40,187 bases of DNA from NCBI GenBank assembly GCA_030429365.1, contig JAUIEW010000014.1, positions 1 through 40,187 on the forward strand. Direction: 5' to 3'. The position numbers and the translations under genes are program-made. The DNA comes from Phycisphaerae bacterium (GTDB lineage Bacteria > Planctomycetota > Phycisphaerae > UBA1845). The notes beneath the pieces were generated by a model. It was given only the letters and a program-made list of their open reading frames with translations. It made no database searches and had not been told where the DNA came from. Positions 8,142 through 17,422 of the stretch are shown here, piece by piece; position 1 is the first letter of the stretch, and each line of letters begins with the position of its first letter.

Positions 8142-9944
8142 TTAGTGCGTGTTCCGCCGGATGATCACGACGGGTTTGTTGGCCCAACTGATCTTGCCCC
8201 GTGGTAACCACCTTGGCCGATTTTCGAACACTTCTATCGTGACCCTGTTTGGTAGGTCGAGTTCGCTGACGGTTTGTTCAGGTTTGTCGATTGCGGCAAC
8301 CATCACATCGGGCGCATTGGCTCCGTCGTCTGCCGTCCATCGCTTCAATCGTTGCTTAATCGGTTCGTCCGGTCCCGAACGATAGAGCACGATGTCGGTT
8401 TTCTGAAAGTTCAGGGGCGGGCATGAATAGGGCGCCGGCTCAGCGATGACCGCGACACGCGACGCATCCTCAAGATCGAGTGCTGCCAAAGCCCGGCTTC
8501 CTTTAGCGCTGGCGTCGACGTGGAAACTCCACAGGTAACCGGCAGAGTAGTACGCACTGCCGGCGCACACGGCGATGCCGACGATGATCGCCGCCGGGCG
8601 CGAGCGTTTGCCGACATCCACCATGAGCCAGGCGGTTGCGATCGCCAACGCGCATTCGTAAAAAATTCCAAAGCGGCCATACTCGTCGGGTTTGCCTGCG
8701 CCGATCAGCACGAACTGCAGTGCAAAGGTAGCCGCCGCCACGGTGAGCGGAAGCGCGACGCGAGACTTTCGGTTGATTGCGACAACACACGCGACCACGC
8801 CCAGTACAGCGACGGGCAGCGTGCTCCCTTCGACGGTTAACTGGGCGACGCGCCACAGACCTTCGGGCACGCGGGCGATTTCGTACATCGCCATCGAATT
8901 GCCAAAATTGCTCGCGAGCACGGGGCGATTGATGAAGAGGTTGATTGCGATGTATGGGTTGGTGATGAGGTAGGTCAGGCTCGCGACGATCAGTCCGCCA
9001 GCTGTCGCTCTGATAAACACCGGACGATAGTCGACGTGGCGATTCGAGCAGGTGGGCAATTCATGCACCTGGCGAAGGTGTTGGTTGCGACAGTGGATGC
9101 CGAGTGCAAGCGGAATCAGGATCATGATCGGTGCGGATGACAGCACCATGCCGAACGCCGCCCCGCATGACACGAACAACCCAGCCCAGTCGACAAATCG
9201 CTGCCGATCCAGTGCCCGCATCGCAAACCAGACGGCGGCCAACATCAAGACCGCACCGGGCAGATGCGGTTTGGCTTCGTGCGACATGCACGTGACGACG
9301 GGCAGCAGAATGAACATCGTCGCGGAAAGCAGTCCGACCTTGGCGCCAGCGATGCGTTTACCGATCGCGAACATCAGCAGGATTCCAACGATGCCCCACG
9401 CTGCGACGTATGCACGGGCGACCCAATAGAACCGGGCGAAATCCTGCGGGTGCGATAGATAATGGGCTGAATCGCTCGACACGGTTGTGATGCCCAGTGC
9501 GCCCGCAATGCGAATGAACGCACCGACCGGATAGATGAACAATCCGCCGTATTGATAGAGTTTCGGGTCGAGTTGCAGGTTGGACGGACTCATCGACGAG
9601 AGGGCCATCATGGTGATCATCTCGTCGGGTTGATGCGTGAAGAGTCGATAGCGGCGGTAGATTTCGAACTGGGTGGCTTCGCTGGTGTTGAGAACCGTTG
9701 CGCCGCTTTGCATGTCGACGGGATTGACGTCCACGTCGGCGCCGACAGCTGCATCGCTCCGGGCGAGTTCACTCTTCGATGCGACCAGTTTGGCGATCGC
9801 GTCTTGCGGATGGTCGCCAAATAGAAGGGCGTTCGACTCGCTGCCGGGAAGCCCCCAGGTGAATCCGGTCAACGACATGGCGATGTAGATCAGGATCAAC
9901 GCGGCTAAGCCGACGATCTCGTTCGTGCGCTTCTGAGTGTGCAT
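8142..9944 (-). CDS. GT39-like polytopic membrane glycosyltransferase
   Basis: A 600-residue integral membrane protein with about ten or more hydrophobic segments in the first 480 residues and a soluble C-terminal domain of about 110 residues. After the first membrane segment a large loop contains HQPDE (104-108) and then LQLDPKLYQYGGLFIYP, the pattern of the acidic first extracytoplasmic loop of GT-C enzymes such as the PMT/ArnT families, in which Asp/Glu binds the metal or acceptor. These enzymes move sugars from polyprenyl-phosphate donors. Donor and acceptor here are unknown. The gene converges with the O-antigen-ligase-like gene (26-bp gap) and diverges from the VanZ-like gene. The start has no Shine-Dalgarno; an internal ATG at residue 23 is a less likely alternative. 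Confidence 0.75.
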   Translation of the reverse strand: MHTQKRTNEIVGLAALILIYIAMSLTGFTWGLPGSESNALLFGDHPQDAIAKLVASKSELARSDAAVGADVDVNPVDMQSGATVLNTSEATQFEIYRRYRLFTHQPDEMITMMALSSMSPSNLQLDPKLYQYGGLFIYPVGAFIRIAGALGITTVSSDSAHYLSHPQDFARFYWVARAYVAAWGIVGILLMFAIGKRIAGAKVGLLSATMFILLPVVTCMSHEAKPHLPGAVLMLAAVWFAMRALDRQRFVDWAGLFVSCGAAFGMVLSSAPIMILIPLALGIHCRNQHLRQVHELPTCSNRHVDYRPVFIRATAGGLIVASLTYLITNPYIAINLFINRPVLASNFGNSMAMYEIARVPEGLWRVAQLTVEGSTLPVAVLGVVACVVAINRKSRVALPLTVAAATFALQFVLIGAGKPDEYGRFGIFYECALAIATAWLMVDVGKRSRPAAIIVGIAVCAGSAYYSAGYLWSFHVDASAKGSRALAALDLEDASRVAVIAEPAPYSCPPLNFQKTDIVLYRSGPDEPIKQRLKRWTADDGANAPDVMVAAIDKPEQTVSELDLPNRVTIEVFENRPRWLPRGKISWANKPVVIIRRNTH

Positions 9945-10146
9945 GTGGAGAAGGATACGCGAGAAGGGTTATCGGCGGCAAGGTGCACGATCGATTGACG
10001 ATATCGCCCCATAATAGACGGCTTCAAGTCGCTTCATGTCTGCTGGCAGATGCAACCTCAGCCGGCCCGCGCGTCACCCGATATCCGAGTCGGGGCGTGT
10101 CCGCGCAGTTGGCGGGCACGTCGGTTTCTGATGAGGATCGCGGACG

Positions 10147-11688
10147 TTGCATTGGCTTCGGCGAAACATCCTGGAATTGGTGACGGCTTCCTACGCGCTG
10201 GTTGTGCTTTGGGGCGGGTTGGTGCCGTTTGATTTTTCTCTCCACACCGCAGCATTTAGCGGGCAGTGGTGGTTCGGGTTGCCGGTTCAACCTCCGCATT
10301 GGACGGACCTTGCTGCCAACGTGGCGCTGTTCTTGCCTTTGGGGGCATTGGTTCGCGCGACGCTGTGGAAGCGTGGATGGTGGCCGCCATTGTCCTTGAT
10401 CGTGAGCGTCCTGTTCTGCGCAGTGATGACGTACGGGATCGAAGTAACGCAACTGCTTTCTGAGATTCGGATATCGTCGTCGTCGGACTTTGGGGCGAAT
10501 CTGTTGGGCGCACTTGGGGGCGTTGTTCTCGTTACGCTGATTCGCTCAGCCGGTTATGTCTGTCGAGACATGCTGTGGTCAGCGGGCCGGCGCATTCGGG
10601 AAAGCATCGTTGAACGTCCATCGGCGGTGTTGGCGCAGTTGTGTGCGGCGTTCCTATTCTTGTCCGCGGCATCTCCGTTCGACCTTACGTTTGCCCCCAA
10701 CTTGGTCTACCGGTCGGTTTGCGAGTCGCACCTGGTTCCATTCACCAACGACGCCCGTCTCAGTTCGACGATCACCAGCACGCAGACCGACGTCGACGGA
10801 CGCACCGAATCGCGGCGGCGAAACGATCGCTGGCAACGATCGCTCGACCACGCGTCGACGGCTGCGGGTTATGGCCTACTGGCGATCTTGATCTGCTATT
10901 ACCTCAAGAACCATTGCAAGGTTGTGGGCCAGCAACGGACGGCCTGGTGTTTGCAGGCGTGCGGACTGCTCGCGTTGTTTTCTTCGGGAGCACAACTGTT
11001 CGTGCTTTCGCGTTCGCTGGATACGACGGATATTCTGATGGCGCTGGTTGGTGCGTCGCTTGGAATCATGGTCGCCGACCGGTGCGCGATGCTTTGGGTG
11101 CGGGCGTTTGACGAGGGGCAGTCGGCTGACCGGATGACGCTGCTGCGTGTTGGGTGTGCGGTGATGCTGGTGATGGTCGTCGCGCGGGAGTTGGCGCCGT
11201 TTCATTTTGCGACGGACACCGCGCACGTTCGCGCGCAGCTGGGCGATGTGGAGTTGCTGCCGTTCAAGTCGTATCAAACAGCCCGCCTGCCGATCGCGGT
11301 TGAAGACATTTTGGCCAAGCTAGGACGACTCGCATTCTTCGGGGCGGCGCTCGCCGCGTGGCGCAGCGGCGGCCGATTCACCCGCGACATGGGAAGCATC
11401 AAGCGAGCCGCGATTGGCATCGGCGCGCTGGTGGCCGCTTTGGAAGTCATTCAGATATTCTTACCTGCCCGCACGCCTGCGATGACCGACGTGTTGCTCG
11501 CAGTGGTTGGCGCGTCGGCTGGCGTTGCGCTACTTCGTATGGCCGTGGTGGTTAGCGTGATGGCCCGGGAATTTGCCTACAGCACCTTCGATCAGCCGAT
11601 CTTCAACGTCACGTTTGATGAGGACGAAGCGGCACCGAAAGAGCGCGTGCCCAGTCCTGATGAATTTGGCGTGCCGCCGCTTCACTAG
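10147..11688 (+). CDS. Membrane protein with two VanZ-like domains
   Basis: A 513-residue polytopic protein. The first VanZ-like unit (about 10-135) has LWGGLVPFDF, DLAANVALFLPLG (54-66), GIEVTQL and a following SSSDFGANLLGALGG. The second unit (about 385-480) has ILAKLGRLAFFGAALAAW, LEVIQIFLPARTPAMTDVLL and VGASAG. The middle of the protein (about 150-380) is also membrane-spanning. VanZ-like domains occur in teicoplanin-resistance proteins and, often, in exopolysaccharide and exosortase loci, where their role is not settled. The start is a TTG at 10147 with GAGGA 9 nt upstream; no better start is in frame. The gene ends shortly before a REP palindrome that may serve as its terminator. Confidence 0.75.
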   Translation: MHWLRRNILELVTASYALVVLWGGLVPFDFSLHTAAFSGQWWFGLPVQPPHWTDLAANVALFLPLGALVRATLWKRGWWPPLSLIVSVLFCAVMTYGIEVTQLLSEIRISSSSDFGANLLGALGGVVLVTLIRSAGYVCRDMLWSAGRRIRESIVERPSAVLAQLCAAFLFLSAASPFDLTFAPNLVYRSVCESHLVPFTNDARLSSTITSTQTDVDGRTESRRRNDRWQRSLDHASTAAGYGLLAILICYYLKNHCKVVGQQRTAWCLQACGLLALFSSGAQLFVLSRSLDTTDILMALVGASLGIMVADRCAMLWVRAFDEGQSADRMTLLRVGCAVMLVMVVARELAPFHFATDTAHVRAQLGDVELLPFKSYQTARLPIAVEDILAKLGRLAFFGAALAAWRSGGRFTRDMGSIKRAAIGIGALVAALEVIQIFLPARTPAMTDVLLAVVGASAGVALLRMAVVVSVMAREFAYSTFDQPIFNVTFDEDEAAPKERVPSPDEFGVPPLH

Positions 11689-11717
11689 AACACTCCCAAT
11701 CCAACCGTAGCACCGCG

Positions 11718-11744
11718 CCGTCATTCCCGCGCAGGCGGGAATCC
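11718..11744. repeat. REP-like 27-bp palindromic repeat, copy 2
   Basis: An identical copy, in the opposite orientation, of the REP at 965-991. It begins 29 nt after the stop of the VanZ-like gene. Its G+C-rich stem could stop or stabilise that transcript, although no T-tract follows on the plus strand. Confidence 0.85.
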
Positions 11745-11841
11745 AGGGGCAGATCGAAACCAATCCAGGTGAGTACCGACGCCCGTACTGTGAAGAGTCG
11801 ACGAGCAAAACGCCATGCTTGGATTGAGATCGCTCTCCTGT

Positions 11842-11916
11842 GCCACTGCTCTGTGAGCAGTGTTGGGCGTGCGGAGATCCTTGCATATCTACACTGCTCA
11901 CAGAGTAGTGGCACGT
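11842..11916. repeat. Long-arm palindromic repeat family B, copy 1
   Basis: Two 23-bp arms (11842-11864 and 11894-11916), starting GTGCCACTGCTCTGTGAGC, are reverse complements with one mismatch around a 29-nt loop. The other copy is at 18558-18631. The loops of the two copies are unrelated, while the arms are conserved. It lies 25 bp beyond the stop of the molybdenum-subunit gene, so on the minus strand it follows the end of the operon. Confidence 0.9.
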
Positions 11917-11940
11917 CTTGCGATCCTGCTTATTCGCGTA

Positions 11941-14292
11941 CTAGAAGACTTTGCTTAGCGGGTCGTTTTCACGCACATCGTTGATCAGTCGCCATGTGCG
12001 TTCCGGGTTCATCGGTAGTTCGCAGGGGGCTTTACCCGTTGCGTCATAGATCGCCGAGAGGATCGCGGGCACTGCGCCGATGAGGGGTGGTTCGCCGACG
12101 CCGTGAGCGCCGAACGGTCCGCCGGGGTCGTCGTGTTCGACGATGATGGCTTCGACTGGTGGGAGGTCTTTGATCGTCGGGATGATGTAATCGGTCAGCC
12201 CGGGGTTCATGATCCGCCCGTCTTTGTAAGTCACCTCTTCCATGAGGGCCATACCGAGCCCCTGCGCCACCCCGCCGACAATCTGCCCTTCGACCGACTG
12301 CGGGTTGACGGCTTTTCCGACATCGTGCGCGGCGATGTGGCGTTCGACTTTCACTTCGCCGGTCTCCATGTTGACGAGCACCTGCGACACGTGCGCGCCG
12401 AAGAGGTACGTGATAAACGCGCGCGGGGATTGGCCGGTCTGCGGAACTTCGGTGATGGTGCGCGGTTTGAATAGCGCTGTGGCTTTGAGGCTGTACCCGC
12501 GCGTCAAACCTTCGGTGCAGATCTGCTGGATGCTGACGCGGTTGTCGGGTTTCGCCGTCTCAAACGCCCAGCCTTGTTGCAGCGTGATTTCGTGTGGGTG
12601 GACTTTGAGTTTGATGCCGGCGATGTCGAGGACTTGCTCGCGCAGTTCGCTGGCGGCCATTCTGACGGCATTGCCCGTGAAATACGTTTGCCTGGTGGCG
12701 CTGGATGAGCCGGATTCGTCGGTGAGTTCGGTGTCCGCAGCTACGATGCGCATGTGCTCCATCGGCAGGCCGAGGTCTTCGCCCGCGATCTGCATCATCG
12801 TGTTGAGCAAACCCTGTCCGACTTCAACGCCGCCCGTGTAAACCGTTGCGGTGCCATCGTCATTCATCTCGACGCGGGCGCGGCTACAATCGGGAAATCC
12901 GTCGCCGTAACCGAGTCCGAAACAGATCGCGCTCATGCCCCAGCCGCGTCGCATGTAATCGGGCAGCTTGTCGTTTCCGGGGTATGGTCGCTCTTTGAAT
13001 TTCGCGATCGCTTTGCTCAGGCAGTGTCCGATGCTGACCGGGTCAACGTGCTGTCCAGTGGTGACGGTGTCGCCGCTTTGGATCAGGTTCTTGCGGCGAA
13101 ACGCTTCGCGATCCATGTTGAGGGCGCGGGCGATGCGGTCCATCATTCCTTCGTACGCGATTGCCATCTGGCACGCGCCGAATCCGCGCATCGCACCGGT
13201 CGGATTGTTGTTCGTGTGAACGCCGTACACGTCGACTTCAACATTGGGCACGCGGTATGGACCCGTCGCATGGCTGGCTGCTTTTCGCATGACCGCGATG
13301 CCGGTGGACGCGTACGCGCCCTCGTCACTGTGCACCACGATGCGGGCAGCCGTCAATGTTCCGTCGGCTTTGGCGCCAAACGTCGATTCGATTTTCAATG
13401 CGTGGCGTTTGTGACGGGCCCGCATCGATTCGGATCGGGTGTAGCGAAGCGCGATGGTCTTGCCCTGATGCTTGAGGGCAGCGAGCCCGAGATAGATTTG
13501 GATGCTGATGTCTTCGCGTCCGCCGAAAGCGCCGCCGGTGACGGGCTGAATGATGCGGATTTGTTCGACGGGCAGACCGAGTGCGAGCGCGATGAGGCGG
13601 CGCTCTTCGTGGACCCACTGCCCGGCTACATAGAGCGTTAACACCTGCCCGTCCCAATGACCCGTCCCGGCTTCGATGTCGAGGAAGGCGTGGTCAACGG
13701 TTTGCGTGAAGAACGTATCGGTGACGACGACGTGCGAGTTGGCCAGCGCGAGTTCGACGTCGCCCTTGCGGATGCGCTTGTCGCCCATCACGTTGCCTTC
13801 GGGGTAGAGCTTGCAAGCGCCGTCGGCGATCGCTTGCTCCATGGTGGCGATGACCGGCAGCGGTTCGTAGCTGACTTCGACGCGGTCGCGGCCTAGTTTC
13901 GCCGCACGTTCGGTCTTAGCCACCACGACGGCGATGGCGTCACCGAGGTAGCGCACCCGTTTTGAAGCGAGGGCTGGGTGGTCGCGGCGAATCAATCCGT
14001 GGATGTTCGTCCCGCCGACATCGGCGTGCGTGTAGACGCCGAGGACGCCCGCGACTTCGAGCGCCTTGGTGGTGTCGATCGCGGTGATATTTGCGTGGGC
14101 GTGTTGGCTTCGGACGACGCTGGCGAACAGTTCGGCAGAGTTGGGGAAAAGGTCGGCGCCGTAGAGTGCGGTCCCGGTGACTTTTTCTTTTCCATCGATG
14201 CGGCGACACGACTTGCCCACGAGATGATCGGGCGGCGCGATGGGCGCGTCCTGCGCTTTGTCGGATTCAGTTGTGGTGACTTGCTGAATCAT
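11941..14292 (-). CDS. Molybdenum-hydroxylase (xanthine dehydrogenase family) large, molybdopterin-binding subunit
   Basis: A 783-residue catalytic subunit of a xanthine-oxidase-family hydroxylase, which hydroxylates a heterocycle or aldehyde with water as oxygen source. An N-terminal hammerhead domain (about 25-150) precedes the molybdopterin-binding domains, with GGAFGGRED (253-261), PTGAMRGFG (364-372) and GVGEPPLIG near the end. In the last, Glu734 matches the conserved catalytic base. The active-site loop reads AMRGFG, as in xanthine/aldehyde-type enzymes, and lacks the Cys-Ser-Phe-Arg loop of carbon-monoxide dehydrogenase. The substrate cannot be assigned. The ATG overlaps the TGA of the iron-sulfur subunit (ATGA), so the two are translationally coupled. 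It is the last gene of the minus-strand train. Confidence 0.92.
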   Translation of the reverse strand: MIQQVTTTESDKAQDAPIAPPDHLVGKSCRRIDGKEKVTGTALYGADLFPNSAELFASVVRSQHAHANITAIDTTKALEVAGVLGVYTHADVGGTNIHGLIRRDHPALASKRVRYLGDAIAVVVAKTERAAKLGRDRVEVSYEPLPVIATMEQAIADGACKLYPEGNVMGDKRIRKGDVELALANSHVVVTDTFFTQTVDHAFLDIEAGTGHWDGQVLTLYVAGQWVHEERRLIALALGLPVEQIRIIQPVTGGAFGGREDISIQIYLGLAALKHQGKTIALRYTRSESMRARHKRHALKIESTFGAKADGTLTAARIVVHSDEGAYASTGIAVMRKAASHATGPYRVPNVEVDVYGVHTNNNPTGAMRGFGACQMAIAYEGMMDRIARALNMDREAFRRKNLIQSGDTVTTGQHVDPVSIGHCLSKAIAKFKERPYPGNDKLPDYMRRGWGMSAICFGLGYGDGFPDCSRARVEMNDDGTATVYTGGVEVGQGLLNTMMQIAGEDLGLPMEHMRIVAADTELTDESGSSSATRQTYFTGNAVRMAASELREQVLDIAGIKLKVHPHEITLQQGWAFETAKPDNRVSIQQICTEGLTRGYSLKATALFKPRTITEVPQTGQSPRAFITYLFGAHVSQVLVNMETGEVKVERHIAAHDVGKAVNPQSVEGQIVGGVAQGLGMALMEEVTYKDGRIMNPGLTDYIIPTIKDLPPVEAIIVEHDDPGGPFGAHGVGEPPLIGAVPAILSAIYDATGKAPCELPMNPERTWRLINDVRENDPLSKVF

Positions 14293-14789
14293 GACGATTG
14301 ACTCTCGCGATGGGCCCGTTTGACGGCTTCGATGATGGAAGCGTATCCCGTGCAGCGACAGATGTTGCCTTCGAGCGCGGTGAGCAGTTCCGTTTCGCTG
14401 ATGTCGGGGCGATCGTTGAGCAGCGCCCGAGCCGACATGATCAATCCCGGTGTGCAGTAACCGCACTGAGCGGCGCCGGTGGCGACGAAGCTGTCCTGAA
14501 TGACGTCGAGTTCCGCGCCCGACGCTAACCCTTCGATCGTGGTGATGCTTCGATTGTTGGCCTGCGCAGCGAGCATGAGGCAACTGTTGATGGTTTCGCC
14601 GTCGACGAGGACCGTGCAACTGCCGCATTCGCCTTCGAGGCACGCGCCCTTGGTGCCGGTCAGACCGAGCACATCGCGGAGGAACTCGAGCAGTGGACTG
14701 TCCACCGGAACGTCGCGCGTGAACGCTTCGCCATTGACCGTGCAGGCGACTTGCGTCATGGGGATTTCCATTGGAGTTGGATCAGGCAT
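14289..14789 (-). CDS. Molybdenum-hydroxylase 2Fe-2S subunit
   Basis: A 166-residue small subunit with both [2Fe-2S] clusters of the family. The plant-ferredoxin-type cluster uses Cys50, Cys55, Cys58 and Cys70 (C-x4-C-x2-C-x11-C). The second, in a helical domain, uses Cys109, Cys112, Cys144 and Cys146 (CGYC and CRC). It carries electrons from the molybdenum centre to FAD. I chose the ATG at 14789 because AAAGGAG lies 7 nt upstream, inside the last codons of the FAD-subunit gene, whose stop the ATG overlaps by 8 nt. Starts at 14771 and 14759 would also leave the clusters intact. The downstream overlap with the large-subunit gene is ATGA. Confidence 0.93.
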   Translation of the reverse strand: MPDPTPMEIPMTQVACTVNGEAFTRDVPVDSPLLEFLRDVLGLTGTKGACLEGECGSCTVLVDGETINSCLMLAAQANNRSITTIEGLASGAELDVIQDSFVATGAAQCGYCTPGLIMSARALLNDRPDISETELLTALEGNICRCTGYASIIEAVKRAHRESQSS

Positions 14790-15615
14790 CGGCGTCTCCT
14801 TTGGGATTGTCCTCCATCAGTTGCGTCAGCAGGCGCTTGGTCAGTGTCGAGCACATCGCCCGGCGATAGGCGGCTGACCCGCGTTGATCGTCGATCGGGC
14901 TGACTTCCTGCGCGACGAGGTTGGCCACATCGTCGATCAATTCGGCTGAAAGCGTTTCACCATTGAGTAGCGCCGAAGCTTTCGGCGCTGTTCTTGGAAT
15001 CGGACCGACGCATCCGAAAGCGAGTTGGGTTTTCTTGTCTTCGTTTTGCGACACGGCGCAACAGACGAGGCTGATGTTGACGGCTCCCCGCTTGCCGATC
15101 TTGTACCAGCGCGATCGCGGGTTGTAAGGGATGCGGACGGCTTGTATGAGTTCGTCGTCGGCTAGGGCGGTCTTGCGATAGTCGATGAAGTAGTCGACGA
15201 GCGGTATCCAGCGCTGCCCGCGATCCTTGCTACTTAGCTGTACGTCTGCACCGAGGGCCAGCAGCGCCACGCAGCCATCACCGGCTGGCGATGCGGTGGC
15301 GATGTTTCCGCCGATCGTGCCCATGTTGCGGATGGCCGGTCCGCCGACGGAAAGCGATGCTTCTTTCAGGGTGCGAACGTGCAGCTTGCCGAGTTGGGCG
15401 AAGGTCACGCCGGCGCCCAGAATCAGATGGCCATTGTCGCGATCGATCTTGCGGATGGCGTTGATGCCCGAGAGGTCGAGAAAGCACGTCGGCTTGATCG
15501 CGCCGTGATTCATCGCGACCACGACATCGGTGCCGCCGTTGATGACGGTGGCGTCAGCGCCCAACTCGCTGCGGAGTTCGAGGGCTTGTTTGAATGTCAT
15601 CGGTTGATGAAACAT
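14782..15615 (-). CDS. Molybdenum-hydroxylase FAD-binding subunit
   Basis: A 277-residue medium subunit (CoxM/XdhB type) that takes electrons from the 2Fe-2S subunit to FAD and on to an acceptor. The two FAD pyrophosphate-binding motifs are present: NGGTD (26-30) and TIGGN (100-104), the second within NMGTIGGNIATASPAGD. The length is normal for the family. The order in the operon is FAD, 2Fe-2S, molybdenum subunit, with overlapping ends, so one complex is made. The distance from the upstream zinc-ribbon gene is 87 bp. No accessory genes for molybdenum cofactor sulfuration (XdhC-like) are in the window. Confidence 0.92.
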   Translation of the reverse strand: MFHQPMTFKQALELRSELGADATVINGGTDVVVAMNHGAIKPTCFLDLSGINAIRKIDRDNGHLILGAGVTFAQLGKLHVRTLKEASLSVGGPAIRNMGTIGGNIATASPAGDGCVALLALGADVQLSSKDRGQRWIPLVDYFIDYRKTALADDELIQAVRIPYNPRSRWYKIGKRGAVNISLVCCAVSQNEDKKTQLAFGCVGPIPRTAPKASALLNGETLSAELIDDVANLVAQEVSPIDDQRGSAAYRRAMCSTLTKRLLTQLMEDNPKGDADA

Positions 15616-15702
15616 GAGGCGGATTGCACCCGTAATCTAAGTCTTCACTTGCTTTCGGTCTTCGCTGGCTGTCGATCTTCGATGACAGTTGGCGGTGAAC
15701 CC

Positions 15703-16584
15703 TTAGGGTTGCGATGGCTCACCCGGTTCAGCGCCCGCATCGTCAGCACCTTCGTCAGTCGGCTCGCCAGTTGCATCATCCGTTTGGCTCGTTGCAACCA
15801 CCGGCGATTCTTTGTTTTGATCGTCTTGCGTCGTCTGCACGCTCGTCGTAGCCGCTGGTTTCGCCGGTGTACCGCCGCCGCGCAGTTGAATCACCAGAAG
15901 CAGGATCGTGGTGGCCAGCAGAATAAAAAAGCCCGCGATCATCCACGCCGGTATGCGCTGCTGCGGCGGTGGGGCTGGCGTCGGTCGATCGCTGCCCGCC
16001 GACTTGATCGCGCTGCTGAGCAGTTCAAGTTCGGAGGATGTCTGCCGCACCGGTGCGGATTCGAGAATCTCTCCAGGCGGCCTGTCGAGGTTGACTGCGC
16101 AGTGGTGACAATATGTGTCACTTTCGGTGGCGGAACCCTGGCAGCTCCAACACATCCCGACATACTTGCATAGTTCAGGGGTCTGCGCGGCAAAGCGCCA
16201 TTGATGATCCGTGTAAGGGCCGCGGACGATCGTCGTCGCTGTCACAATGCCACGTCGCGCCTGGCGAATCAGTCGTTCCATATTTACGCCAGGGAAGGGC
16301 CGCACGTGCTCCAACACGTACCACGGGCCGCTGTGCTGCTGCATGCGGATGAGCATTTCGACCGACAGGTCCTGGTTGCAGTAGCGGCAGGTGTTGTCGG
16401 TGATGCGCACCAGTTCACCGCACGACACGCACGGTTTGGAATCGCCATGCCAGGCGCGCTGCCCCAGCGGGCTCATCGGTCCAAGTCCGATCTTTGCAGC
16501 CCGCTCGATGGCGCTGAGTCCATCGCCAAGCGGATGCCCCACGGGTCGCTGGGCGTTGGTCGGATTGGTGGTGGGGTCGGCCAT
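15703..16584 (-). CDS. Zinc-ribbon membrane protein, function unknown
   Basis: A 293-residue protein that I cannot assign to a named family. It has two CxxC...CxxC zinc ribbons: Cys52/55/66/69 and Cys145/148/159/162. Between them lies a segment of about 60 residues (GPWYVLEHVRPFPGVNMERL...) resembling a GYF-like protein-binding domain: a WYV strand, a helix with two leucines, and W-R-F-A near its end. A Pro-rich linker leads to one membrane helix (about 213-234) and a long acidic, Thr/Glu/Asp-rich tail. A cytoplasmic zinc/GYF head anchored to the membrane is the likely topology. It sits between the molybdenum-hydroxylase genes and the TPR-YggX-like gene, all on one strand. Confidence 0.7.
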   Translation of the reverse strand: MADPTTNPTNAQRPVGHPLGDGLSAIERAAKIGLGPMSPLGQRAWHGDSKPCVSCGELVRITDNTCRYCNQDLSVEMLIRMQQHSGPWYVLEHVRPFPGVNMERLIRQARRGIVTATTIVRGPYTDHQWRFAAQTPELCKYVGMCWSCQGSATESDTYCHHCAVNLDRPPGEILESAPVRQTSSELELLSSAIKSAGSDRPTPAPPPQQRIPAWMIAGFFILLATTILLLVIQLRGGGTPAKPAATTSVQTTQDDQNKESPVVATSQTDDATGEPTDEGADDAGAEPGEPSQP

Positions 16585-16660
16585 TGTTGGTTTCTTCTCT
16601 TACCCTGATCGTTCAAACGTCTGTCATGCTACTCATGTTGACGCGCGAGGCGCGCATCGT

Positions 16661-17257
16661 TTAGTCCATGATTTGCAGGAATTCTTTCATGTGTTCGTCG
16701 AAGGCTTTTTGTGATCGGGCGTCGGCGAGTTGGAGTCCCATCTCGTTGATCACTTTCGTCCCCATGCCGATCCACTCGCGCCAGCACGACTGGCACACAT
16801 GGTTCCAGACCTTTTCTCCCAGGTCGCCTTTGAAGGGTCGCTCGGGCATCTTCGCGGACGGACGCCCGCACCGGGAGCAGAAAAAGTCTGCGCCGTCTGC
16901 AGCTTTGGCGACGTCAGCGGCATTGGTCTTGGCTTCGGGAACGGTTCCGCCGAGTTCGGTGATGAGTTTGCCCATGGCGTCGCGGGGCATGAGGTCGCCT
17001 TTTTCGTCGGCGACTTCGAAACCGCGGGTCAGGGTTTGCACGGCTTGCTCGTCTTGACCGAGCTGCTTCTGCGCTTCACCAAGCAGGTGATAGGCCTTGG
17101 AGAACGATGGATTCAATTCAAGCGTTCGTTGCAGGGGGGCGATGGCATCCGCGAAGCAGTTCTCGTCCAGGTAGGCCTTCCCCAGACTGAAATGACCCAT
17201 CTCGTTTTGCGGGTCGGCTTCTGCCATTTTCTTGAATTGTTCGATGCGTTCGTTCAT
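16661..17257 (-). CDS. TPR protein with a C-terminal YggX-like (Fe(II)-trafficking) domain
   Basis: A 198-residue cytoplasmic protein. Residues 1-85 form two or three TPR units (ALGKAYLDENCFADAIAPL type, then KAYHLLGEAQKQLG). The C-terminal part (about 125-198) has two CxxC pairs (Cys127/130 and Cys155/158) and a pattern close to YggX: G-D-L-G-E-K-V, then W, then KVINEMGLQL, then a helix ending EFLQI. YggX protects Fe-S clusters from oxidants. The Cys pairs are an addition to the classical YggX fold and could bind zinc or iron. The ATG at 17257 has GAGGAA upstream; farther codons in frame are not protein-like. Its place between a B12 enzyme and an Fe-S/molybdenum enzyme fits a protective role, by inference. 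Confidence 0.7.
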   Translation of the reverse strand: MNERIEQFKKMAEADPQNEMGHFSLGKAYLDENCFADAIAPLQRTLELNPSFSKAYHLLGEAQKQLGQDEQAVQTLTRGFEVADEKGDLMPRDAMGKLITELGGTVPEAKTNAADVAKAADGADFFCSRCGRPSAKMPERPFKGDLGEKVWNHVCQSCWREWIGMGTKVINEMGLQLADARSQKAFDEHMKEFLQIMD

Positions 17258-17422
17258 GCGCTGATTCCTCGATGTTTGGGCGCGAATATTGGCCAATCCC
17301 GTCGCGCGGGCAAAGCGCAGTATCTTAGCACCCAAGCGCCCAGTCTCCAAGCAACGGAGTCCAACTGGCCTGCGTGCATGCGCGTTCGGTGATACCGTAA
17401 AAAGGACAGTATTTGAGGCTCG

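Noticed and set aside
11842-11916. Ends of an insertion sequence
   Set aside because: The arms are terminal to a 75-bp element with no transposase or target duplication, so a non-autonomous palindromic repeat is the better description.
11941-14292. Aerobic carbon-monoxide dehydrogenase large subunit
   Set aside because: The active-site loop is AMRGFG and lacks the Cys-Ser-Phe-Arg motif of true CoxL. A general xanthine-dehydrogenase-family call is safer.
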